From NCBI GenBank assembly GCA_937884235.1, contig CALGBT010000344.1:1-6596 (forward strand): 6,596 bases of DNA. Direction: 5' to 3'. Origin of the DNA: an uncultured Pseudomonadota bacterium. Its GTDB lineage: Bacteria; Myxococcota_A; UBA9042; CAIXZC01. The notes below the pieces were generated by a model. That model searched no databases, was not told where the DNA came from, and saw only the letters and a list, made by a program, of their open reading frames with translations. Below, piece after piece: positions 1-6,142 of the stretch (its first letter is position 1; the number at the start of each line of letters is the position of its first letter). The translations under genes were made by a program, and so were the position numbers.

Positions 1-545
1 CCGATATTCAGATTCAGTAGTGCGCCAAAAGCGCTCTCGGATGCGGATGCCGAGGATTCCCCGTCCGACGCTTTGGCCCCGGCGATGACGTAGGTCCCGC
101 CAAACTGCGCGTCAAAGGTGAAGCCGACGTTAGTGGCAATCTTGTAGCCGATGAACGGACCGACGGAGAGCCCCTCGCCCGCGGCCGCAACTCCGCCCAC
201 ATCTCCGCCCGCGTGCAGGTAGAGTGCTTCCAGGCCCACTTGCATCCCGTGAATAAATGAGCCGAGCAGGTAGTAGCGCAACGTGGCTCCCACCTCAAAG
301 AGGGTCAGCGTGTCTTCGTCGCCGCCCGAGGTTTCGACCGTGGCGGAGCCGAATCCCAATATGCCGCCGATTCCGAGCTTGTCGCCGGCCCGATACTCGC
401 CCGTAAGCTCGCCCATGGGCAGAACCAGATGAAGCGGGGAGATTGTCAGGGAGAAGGTGTGCTGTACGTCATCGTCCGCAAGTGCGCCCGAGGGTGCCAC
501 GAAGACGACGGCCAATGCTGCCAACAGCAGGATCACGTTGCGCAT
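1..545 (-). CDS. Exported protein, probable small outer-membrane beta-barrel (partial, C-terminus cut by window edge)
   Basis: The frame is open from an ATG at 545 to the window edge, giving 181 residues without a stop. Residues 1-23 form a clear Sec signal peptide: a basic start, a Leu/Ala/Val core and an ALA cleavage site before a DDD run. The mature part alternates short hydrophobic and polar stretches rich in Gly, Thr, Tyr and Phe, with repeated strand-like segments such as LGIGGILGFG, VGATLRYYLLG and VGPFIGYKI. This pattern is typical of small beta-barrel outer-membrane proteins of the DUF3575/OmpA-barrel type. A Ser-rich stretch (about 163-171) looks like a loop, and the last visible residues (ALLNLNI) look like a final strand, so little is probably missing. 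The start is supported by AAGAGG at 555-560, nine bases upstream. It lies 98 bases downstream of the 502-residue gene on the same strand, so it may be co-transcribed or have its own promoter. The exact function is unknown; barrel topology is inferred from composition only. Confidence 0.72.
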   Translation of the reverse strand, partial: MRNVILLLAALAVVFVAPSGALADDDVQHTFSLTISPLHLVLPMGELTGEYRAGDKLGIGGILGFGSATVETSGGDEDTLTLFEVGATLRYYLLGSFIHGMQVGLEALYLHAGGDVGGVAAAGEGLSVGPFIGYKIATNVGFTFDAQFGGTYVIAGAKASDGESSASASESAFGALLNLNI

Positions 546-615
546 GATGCCTAACCTCTTTGTTTGAGTGAAAGGATTCGTGATGCCATTCGCACCGCAC
601 ATTAGCACCACAACC

Positions 616-645
616 AAGGGCTCTGCAACCCGTTATCGCGCCCTT
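616..645 (-). terminator. Weak hairpin at the end of the 502-residue gene
   Basis: On the minus strand the stop codon of the upstream gene runs directly into AAGGGC, an 18-base loop, then GCCCTT (arms 640-645 and 616-621), followed by GGTTGTGG. The six-base stem is perfect. The loop is long and the T-run is poor, so this is at best a weak or attenuating terminator. It lies in the 98-base gap (546-643), which otherwise shows no convincing promoter. Confidence 0.2.
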
Positions 646-2152
646 ACATCTCCGGCGAAATGTACCCGTGATAGCGTCCCAGCCAGTAAGCCGAAAGATA
701 GTCGTCAGCAGAATGGATGTGGTGCGGGTTTGCCGCCTCCTCAGTGGGGATTTCACGGGGGTCGAAGCGCCACACATAGTTGTCGAAGTTGCGTTGGAGG
801 AGCGGGACAGGCTCGAAGGTGTTGGGCTTGCCGTGCCGGTTCAGGCAGGCAACCTCCTGGGTTCCCGCGGCGACTGCGTGCTGAGCCCGATGCTGCGGCA
901 AGGCAACCATACTGCAGGCCGAGTCTTCCAGTGCGGCACGGAAAACTTCGTCGTCAGTGGCAGGATTGGCCAGCCCCCCATACATATAGATATAGAGGGA
1001 GTGGGTCGACAGGTAGAGGGGCTGGTCCAACTTGGCGTCAGCGGGCTCCCAGACGCCCACCTCCAGCACCGCACTGAGGCGCTCCAGCAAGCCGGCATCG
1101 GTTTCAAAGCGCATCAGCGGATAGAGCGCCTGGAGGACCATGTCGAAGTGGTCATAGTTGGTCTGGCAGCTGTCCATGTATAGCGCCAGAGTCTTCTCGA
1201 TGGCCTCCATGTAGGAGCCCAGGTCCGCGGTCTCAATGTCGGGGCAGTCGTCGGTGGGCCCCTGCCGCATCAGGCAATTGTAGTAGAAGAAATCCAAGTC
1301 GGGGTCCGGCACAGCCGCCATGATCGGGCGCAGCCAGCCGGCTACCAACAGGGCATTGAACCCCGGGAAATCATCCATGGCCGAGTAGTAGAGACGACCG
1401 TGCTCGGTGACCTCGCCGGTGTGGTCGATGATCTGCAGGCCGTTGCCCACCAGATGGTCCGTAAAGGCCTTGAAGTCAGCCCGCACCACCCCCAGGATCG
1501 CTTCGTCATCGAGGTGTTCCAGGGCCACGCTGTAGCCAAAGGCGATGCCATCCATGGTGTCCTTGGAGACATCATTGTTCCAGTGCCAGCCCTCGTAGCC
1601 AGGTGCCACTGAGGCCACCCATGCCGGGCTATCGGCCACCTCGTAGGCATAGGTGAAGTCGGGACGGGCGTAGGCTCGACCATAGAGCCCCGAGACCCCC
1701 GTGACAGCAGTCAGGTCGTGCAGCCCCTGCACCGCCAGGCCCGCGTTCTGCTGCGCTACAACGTCGCCAGTGACCGCATACCGCAGACTCTGACTGGCCA
1801 GATACATGGCAGTCCACAGCCCGGTGCTCGGCAGGTGGTGGCGGGCCACAACATTGCCATCATCATCCACGGTCACCGTCCGCAACAGGCCATCAGCCAG
1901 GTGCTGTGAAACCATCAGGTCGTCCAGGTAGGCCGCCTTCTCGGCCAAAGTCGGCCCGTCATTGCCGGTGGGACAGGTCGGCCACGGAAATGGCACCGCA
2001 ACGTCGGTCTCCTCCACCGTCTCCTCAGTGACGAGTTCAAGCTTCGTCACGTCGTCAATCCGCGCGTCCACAGGGACGACGTCCGCCGGGGTCGAGGTGG
2101 AACTGGAGCAGGCAAAACAGAGTGCGGCCATGAGAACGAAGAATCTACTCAT
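644..2152 (-). CDS. Exported protein of unrecognised family, probable lipoprotein, alpha/alpha-toroid-like; partner of the GH36-like enzyme
   Basis: 502 residues. The N-terminus (MSRFFVLMAALCFAC) is a short hydrophobic signal ending in Cys15. The lipobox CFA-C is weak, because position -3 is Cys rather than Leu, so lipid attachment is probable but not certain. An acidic, Thr/Val-rich linker follows (about 20-56). The body from about 68 onward is dominated by amphipathic helical segments with aromatic-rich turns. Notable stretches are GLWTAMYLA (111-119), a VTGVSGLYGRAYARP region (150-164), WHWNNDVSKDTMDGIAFGY (189-207) and a terminal AYWLGRYHGYI (488-498). This resembles (alpha/alpha)n toroid proteins such as glycosidases, lyases and epimerases acting on polysaccharides, but I do not recognise a defined family and cannot assign catalytic residues. 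Several Cys (60, 293, 303, 329, 413, 436) could form disulfides, consistent with export. The start is fixed by GGAGGT at 2158-2163, five bases upstream. Its first 8 bases overlap the end of the glycosidase gene, implying translational coupling and a shared role. Confidence 0.8.
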   Translation of the reverse strand: MSRFFVLMAALCFACSSSTSTPADVVPVDARIDDVTKLELVTEETVEETDVAVPFPWPTCPTGNDGPTLAEKAAYLDDLMVSQHLADGLLRTVTVDDDGNVVARHHLPSTGLWTAMYLASQSLRYAVTGDVVAQQNAGLAVQGLHDLTAVTGVSGLYGRAYARPDFTYAYEVADSPAWVASVAPGYEGWHWNNDVSKDTMDGIAFGYSVALEHLDDEAILGVVRADFKAFTDHLVGNGLQIIDHTGEVTEHGRLYYSAMDDFPGFNALLVAGWLRPIMAAVPDPDLDFFYYNCLMRQGPTDDCPDIETADLGSYMEAIEKTLALYMDSCQTNYDHFDMVLQALYPLMRFETDAGLLERLSAVLEVGVWEPADAKLDQPLYLSTHSLYIYMYGGLANPATDDEVFRAALEDSACSMVALPQHRAQHAVAAGTQEVACLNRHGKPNTFEPVPLLQRNFDNYVWRFDPREIPTEEAANPHHIHSADDYLSAYWLGRYHGYISPEM

Positions 2153-4772
2153 AAAGCACCTCCAACTTCACGGGGGATGTTTTGGGGGTCACCTGCACCA
2201 ACCAGGTACCCTCGCAGGGGCCCTGGTTGATTGAGGCGCCCTCGGGTGAAACAATAGTACTCGACATGAATCCCGCCCCGTCAATCAACACATTCAGCGG
2301 GTGGCCGGCCGGCTGGTCGATGGTGGCGGTGAGCCGATAGCCGCCTTCGTGCGGCACGACGGTCTCATCAGTTACTTCCACGGCCCCTCCCAGAAGATGT
2401 CGGGAGGTGGCTGCAATCGCCGGCTCCGTAGCCTGCCGACGAACCACCACCACCTTGTCCGTGCGTGGCTCCAGGTCGGCAGAGACGATGCCGTCGTGGA
2501 CCCACTCACAAGACAGGTCCCAGGAGCCCACAGTAAGGTAGCTTTCGGTCGGGTCAAAACCGACTGTCGCAAGGTCGAGGCTGATGGTGCGAGTAGCCTC
2601 GTCAATCTCCTTGCCGGTCATGATCTCTTTGTTGGTGCCCCAGTTGAAGAGCCCCACCACGTCCCAATTGCGACCCTCTCGCACCACTGGCAGGTGCCAT
2701 ACCTCCGGGTGCAGCATCTCAAACATATCCAGGGGACGGGCCGAATGGGGATAGACCGGAATAATCGGGCGAGCCAGGGCGAGCCAATCCGGGTGCTCAT
2801 GCATCATCGTGTAGGAGTCGCCCAACTTGACGATGCCGCCCATGAGGGCCACCGCCGACGTCCAGGCGCGAGCCTCGTTGAGGGTCAAGCCGATAGTGGG
2901 ACGATAGAAGACCAGATCGTGGTGGTTGGACCACAGCCAGTTCAAGTAATAACGATGGGCCGCGGTGCGCAGGGTGATCTTGATACCCTGGTCATCGTCA
3001 TCCCCCCAGGTGGGCATGTTATCAAGGGTGGTGCGGCCGCCATCGGCCGTGTCGAAACAGAGACCCATCGCTGATATCCCCACAAAGAAAGTCTCGGGGC
3101 CGATGGCATCGCGAATGACGTCCATGGCATTGTGATAGGCTTCGGCCGCGCTCTGCTTGCCGTCAAAGAGCTCGTCGGCGAAGAGGGCATAGTAAGAAAA
3201 ATCCATCTTGATCCACTTATAGCCCCACTCTTGAGTCAGCTTGTACATCAGGTCGTGGAGCCACTCGAGGACCTCTGGATTGGCGAGGTCGAGGGTCTCA
3301 TCGTCGTCTGCCATGAGAAATCCAGCCAGCTCGTTCTTCGGCACCAGCCAGTCGGGATGCTCCTGTGCCAGTTGCGAGTGACTCTTGACCCAGAACGGGG
3401 CCACCCAGATACCCGGAATCAGCCCGGCATCTTTCACCTGTTGGGCCAGATAGGCCATGCCGTCCATGCCGTCGTGGGGGGGGAATCGTTCCTCGTTGGT
3501 TTGCCAATCCCCTTCAACTACCTCCCAGCCGTTGTCGATGAGAAAGTACTTCATGCCCCAGGGCGCGAAATCCTCTATCATGGCCTGGAGGTTGGCCTGG
3601 AGAATCTCTTCGTTGATGCCCGTGCCGAGGCCGCCCTCACCGCCGCCTCCCCCCCAGGAATTCCAACCCGTGGGGATGTCGGTCCAGAGCTTCTTCTCGT
3701 GGTAGGTTGCGTAGCGACTGGCGTAGCGCTCCAGCCCATCGAAGGGGGTGGGAGCGAGGAAGTCGACGTAGAACAACTCCCCGTTGGCGCGCCCCCAGCC
3801 ATTCTCAATGTCATCCCAACCCCGGTGCGGGTCGTAGCGCACGAACCCTTCAAATCGGGTGAAACCCTGGCGCCCGTCATCTTCCAGCGCGATAGACGGA
3901 TCGTAGTCATTGGCAATGAGACCAATGCCACGCTGGAATGATAAGAACCCCGCGGTTACAGAGCGTCCACTCTCACCATCATAAATTGCTGTATTCCAGT
4001 TGGAGACGCCGCCTCGGCCGGCAAACCATAGGGAATCTCCTTTGCCCACCCGGTAAACTCGAGCCGCGAAATCAAAATACATGTCGGAGCCATTGTCCGC
4101 TACCGCGTGTTGAAATGGGTCTGCTCCGATGAAGAGCCCACCTTCAGTATTGGGGTCAGCGACCAATGGCGTGAGTTCCTTGAGGGCCGTGGCTCTATGC
4201 TCTGGGCCAACAAAGAGCACGAGGCCGGTGAGCAGAAAAGTTGCATCCTCCAGTAGCGAAATGCCTGTGAGCATCGTCCCGTCCCCCGGCAACTCCCGGC
4301 GTATAGAAACGGTGGTTCCCGAGCCCAGGGGCGACGAATCCCAGCACTCCCCCTCCCAGTTCCGGAAAGGCAGCTTTGAGGAACTGTAGGTGATGCCGTC
4401 AGGCGGGCCGGGTACCATGGTCGCACGGCTTTCAGCGTTCTTGAGAAGCAACTCGTCGGCGGCCGTGGAAACATCGTAGAGCCCTTCGTCCAGACGATAG
4501 CGGATGACGAGCACGCCGTTGTCCAGAACCACGACCCCCTCCTCCTCCCAGGCCTTGACGCCGGCGCAGACAATGGGATTGCCGGGGCCGTGCACCGTGG
4601 AGTCCTCGGGCACCGGGCCATCCGCGCGCATTTCTTCGATGACCACGTCCTCGATTACCGTTTCCGGTACACTTGCGTCACCCGCTGACTCTTTTTGCCC
4701 ACCATCGCCGCCACAGGCTGCAAGCCCCAGCAATACTGCGCAACAGGCCAGTCTCCACGTCCATCCGCTCAT
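2145..4772 (-). CDS. Lipoprotein alpha-galactosidase-like glycoside hydrolase (clan GH-D, GH36/melibiase-like)
   Basis: Probably hydrolyses alpha-linked galactose or a related sugar, outside the cytoplasm. 875 residues from the ATG at 4772; this start places a textbook lipobox LAAC at 17-20 and has AAGAGGT six bases upstream. An ATG 14 codons earlier (4814) would bury the signal peptide. Layout: lipoprotein signal (1-20); acidic tether (about 25-60); N-terminal beta-sandwich-like region (about 65-345); TIM-barrel domain (about 365-690); C-terminal beta domain (about 700-785); and an extra Ig-like beta domain (about 790-875). Barrel motifs are GWNSW (369-373), FLIDNGW (410-416), GIWVAPFW (454-461), and WIKMDF (520-525) with Asp524 as the expected nucleophile. 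WGDDDDQ (589-595) holds the likely acid/base Asp, and WSNHHD is at 614-619. The family is usually about 700-750 residues, so this one is long. Oddities: a Gly-rich run directly after GWNSW, and no canonical SGG-R-D motif before the acid/base. Raffinose-synthase-like (SIP) members of the clan are an alternative, so substrate and stereochemistry of the product are not settled. Confidence 0.88.
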   Translation of the reverse strand: MSGWTWRLACCAVLLGLAACGGDGGQKESAGDASVPETVIEDVVIEEMRADGPVPEDSTVHGPGNPIVCAGVKAWEEEGVVVLDNGVLVIRYRLDEGLYDVSTAADELLLKNAESRATMVPGPPDGITYSSSKLPFRNWEGECWDSSPLGSGTTVSIRRELPGDGTMLTGISLLEDATFLLTGLVLFVGPEHRATALKELTPLVADPNTEGGLFIGADPFQHAVADNGSDMYFDFAARVYRVGKGDSLWFAGRGGVSNWNTAIYDGESGRSVTAGFLSFQRGIGLIANDYDPSIALEDDGRQGFTRFEGFVRYDPHRGWDDIENGWGRANGELFYVDFLAPTPFDGLERYASRYATYHEKKLWTDIPTGWNSWGGGGGEGGLGTGINEEILQANLQAMIEDFAPWGMKYFLIDNGWEVVEGDWQTNEERFPPHDGMDGMAYLAQQVKDAGLIPGIWVAPFWVKSHSQLAQEHPDWLVPKNELAGFLMADDDETLDLANPEVLEWLHDLMYKLTQEWGYKWIKMDFSYYALFADELFDGKQSAAEAYHNAMDVIRDAIGPETFFVGISAMGLCFDTADGGRTTLDNMPTWGDDDDQGIKITLRTAAHRYYLNWLWSNHHDLVFYRPTIGLTLNEARAWTSAVALMGGIVKLGDSYTMMHEHPDWLALARPIIPVYPHSARPLDMFEMLHPEVWHLPVVREGRNWDVVGLFNWGTNKEIMTGKEIDEATRTISLDLATVGFDPTESYLTVGSWDLSCEWVHDGIVSADLEPRTDKVVVVRRQATEPAIAATSRHLLGGAVEVTDETVVPHEGGYRLTATIDQPAGHPLNVLIDGAGFMSSTIVSPEGASINQGPCEGTWLVQVTPKTSPVKLEVLYE
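2158..2163 (-). promoter_or_regulatory. Ribosome binding site of the 502-residue gene, inside the upstream gene
   Basis: The minus strand reads GGAGGT, five bases before the ATG at 2152. It lies wholly inside the last codons of the GH36-like gene, whose stop codon TAG (2145-2147) comes after this start. This is a classic coupled overlap and supports co-translation from one mRNA. Confidence 0.7.
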
Positions 4773-4773
4773 C

Positions 4774-4802
4774 TTGACACCTCTTATTGCGCTGAGGATA
4801 GC
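4774..4802 (+). promoter_or_regulatory. Candidate promoter for the radical SAM operon
   Basis: A perfect sigma-70 -35 hexamer TTGACA (4774-4779) is followed after 17 bases by GATAGC (4797-4802), which matches the -10 consensus at only three of six positions and lacks the final T. It would give a leader of about 80 bases before the ATG at 4892. The -35 is good and the -10 is poor, so this is only a candidate. Confidence 0.25.
4779..4785 (-). promoter_or_regulatory. Ribosome binding site that fixes the GH36-like start
   Basis: The minus strand reads AAGAGGT with six bases to the ATG at 4772. No comparable site precedes the ATG at 4814. Together with the lipobox at residues 17-20 this decides for the shorter form. 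Confidence 0.75.
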
Positions 4803-4840
4803 AGCAGTTGGCATACGGCTTCAATGATCACAAGCGCAAT
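4786..4840. repeat. Perfect 8-base inverted repeat in the divergent control region
   Basis: ATTGCGCT (4786-4793) and AGCGCAAT (4833-4840) are exact reverse complements separated by 39 bases. The second arm runs into an 8-base palindrome, GCAATTGC (4836-4843). The two arms flank the minus-strand promoter candidate, so they could be paired operator half-sites. An 8-base match could also be chance in a region of this size. Confidence 0.3.
4795..4824 (-). promoter_or_regulatory. Candidate promoter for the glycosidase operon
   Basis: On the minus strand TTGAAG (4819-4824) is followed after 18 bases by TATCCT (4795-4800); each hexamer matches four of six consensus positions. The transcript would start near 4788 with a very short leader that just includes the ribosome binding site. 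The match is weak. Confidence 0.2.
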
Positions 4841-4877
4841 TGCTTGACGCTAGCCCACGATTCCCTGATGATTCCGT

Positions 4878-4885
4878 GGGAGGAA
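4878..4885 (+). promoter_or_regulatory. Ribosome binding site that fixes the radical SAM start
   Basis: GGGAGGAA lies six bases before the ATG at 4892, the best Shine-Dalgarno match in the window. It rules in that ATG over the in-frame ATG at 4868 and TTG at 4808, neither of which has a comparable site. Confidence 0.8.
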
Positions 4886-4891
4886 GTGCCC

Positions 4892-6133
4892 ATGGATTTC
4901 TTCGAACAACTTGAAACTCGAACAGACCTGCCAGCAGTAGACTATCCCCACGTTCCCCGGGCCAAAGGCATCGGGGACAGGCTGCTGGCCAGATATCTGA
5001 AACGATTTGGCAAGGGGCTGGGCCCCATGAAGCCCATTGCCAAAGTCAACGGCGACATGGCGGTTTACGATCTCACTCAGCCACCCATGGGCTCCGCTGC
5101 CGGCGCCCGGGTCCTGCGCACCGGCCTGAACTACGTGGTTCTGCGCAAAGAAGCCCGCCCCATCAACATGGTTCTGATGTTGAACTCGGCCTGCAATATG
5201 CGCTGTGCACATTGCTCTGCCCGTGATTATCTTGATTCCAGCCGCAAACCCCTCGAATTGGGGGAGATTAAGTCTCTGGTCGACCAGTTTGTTGAACTGG
5301 GAGGGGCCTCACTGATTTACTCCGGCGGGGAACCGACCATCCATAAGAACCTGCTGGAATTGGTTGACTATGTGCCAAAAGACAAGGCCGTTATTTCCAT
5401 CTTCACCAACGGCTCCCGCCTCGCCGATCTAGCCCCCGAGTTGCGCAGCGCCGGACTTTTCGGCACGCTGGTCAGCGTCGACTCCACCGACCCCGACACC
5501 CATGACCGCCTGCGCGGCAGCAAAGGAGCTTTTGCCGGGGCGAAGGCTGGGGTCGAAGCCCTCCTCGACAACAACATGCTGGTGGGCATCAGCAGCTATA
5601 TGACCAAGCAGAACCTCGACGACGGCGACTGGGACCGCATCCTCGACCTCGCCATCCAATGGAAGGTGATGCAGCTCTTCATGTTCGATGCAGTCCCCAC
5701 CGGTGCCATCATGCATCAGCAACACACCCGCCTCTCGCAGGAAGACCGGAATCGCATCAAGGAATTGACCATGGCCCAGAATGCCAACCCCACGGGGCCA
5801 GCTGTCATGGGGCAGTCCTGGGTCAACTCGGCGGATGGATTCGGCTGCTTCGCCGGCTTCTATCAGGTCTACGTCAATAGCTTCGGCGACGTCTGTCCCT
5901 GCGACTTCACGCCCATTACCTTCGGGAATGTGCGTGAAGAGCCCCTGGAAAAGATCTGGGCCCGTCTGCGCAAAAGCGAAGATTGGGGGGAACGTTTTCC
6001 CGAGTGCCGCATGCAGGACCAGGGCTTTCGCAGTCGTTCCGTAGACCTCATTCCCGAAGGCATGCCGTGGCCAGTGTCTTACGAAACGCTCCTCGAGTTG
6101 CGGCGCGAGGCCGGACTCGCAGACAACGACTAG
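4892..6133 (+). CDS. Radical SAM enzyme with SPASM/twitch-like C-terminal domain
   Basis: 413 residues, cytoplasmic. The radical SAM cluster motif CNMRCAHC gives Cys101, Cys105 and Cys108, which would hold the 4Fe-4S cluster that splits S-adenosylmethionine. SAM-contact motifs follow: SGGEPT (144-149), an FTNG strand (171-174), and SVDS (195-198). The C-terminal part looks like a SPASM/twitch domain: CFAG at 319-322, GDVCPCDF (332-339), GN at 345-346, and a PLEKIW helix (351-356). Candidate auxiliary-cluster ligands are Cys319, Cys335, Cys337 and Cys372. That is fewer than the seven Cys of classic SPASM domains, suggesting one auxiliary cluster rather than two. An N-terminal extension of about 90 residues precedes the barrel and has no motif I recognise. 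SPASM enzymes commonly modify peptides, but some act on small molecules or cofactors; the substrate here is unknown. The nearest neighbour is an alpha/beta-hydrolase nine bases downstream, implying a shared pathway. The ATG at 4892 is chosen for its strong ribosome binding site. Confidence 0.9.
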   Translation: MDFFEQLETRTDLPAVDYPHVPRAKGIGDRLLARYLKRFGKGLGPMKPIAKVNGDMAVYDLTQPPMGSAAGARVLRTGLNYVVLRKEARPINMVLMLNSACNMRCAHCSARDYLDSSRKPLELGEIKSLVDQFVELGGASLIYSGGEPTIHKNLLELVDYVPKDKAVISIFTNGSRLADLAPELRSAGLFGTLVSVDSTDPDTHDRLRGSKGAFAGAKAGVEALLDNNMLVGISSYMTKQNLDDGDWDRILDLAIQWKVMQLFMFDAVPTGAIMHQQHTRLSQEDRNRIKELTMAQNANPTGPAVMGQSWVNSADGFGCFAGFYQVYVNSFGDVCPCDFTPITFGNVREEPLEKIWARLRKSEDWGERFPECRMQDQGFRSRSVDLIPEGMPWPVSYETLLELRREAGLADND

Positions 6134-6142
6134 GCTATCTCA

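Noticed and set aside
14..298. Minus-strand 94-codon frame near the window start
   Set aside because: It is Arg/Pro/Ser-rich and out of frame with the signal-peptide-bearing gene that begins at 545 and stays open to the edge.
668..1183. Long plus-strand open frame (171 codons)
   Set aside because: It lies entirely opposite the 502-residue exported protein, has no ribosome binding site or family motif, and is explained by GC-rich antisense coding shadow.
2301..3941. Two long plus-strand open frames opposite the glycosidase (about 257 and 269 codons)
   Set aside because: The minus strand encodes recognisable clan GH-D motifs throughout this stretch. The plus-strand translations show no domain or signal and are antisense shadows.
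4773..4814. Longer N-terminus of the glycosidase starting at 4814
   Set aside because: It would add 14 residues before the signal peptide, has no ribosome binding site and would overlap the plus-strand extension. The ATG at 4772 has both a lipobox and a good site.
4844..4872. Promoter-like TTGACG, 17 bases, GATGAT
   Set aside because: Transcription would start at about 4879, inside the ribosome binding site at 4878-4885, leaving too little leader for translation.
4808..4891. Longer N-terminus of the radical SAM protein from TTG 4808 or ATG 4868
   Set aside because: The added residues contain no motif and the strong GGGAGGAA site points to 4892.
4773..4891. Short precursor peptide for the radical SAM enzyme
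   Set aside because: No separate start with a ribosome binding site and a plausible leader/core peptide is visible in this gap; in-frame codons simply run into the radical SAM gene.
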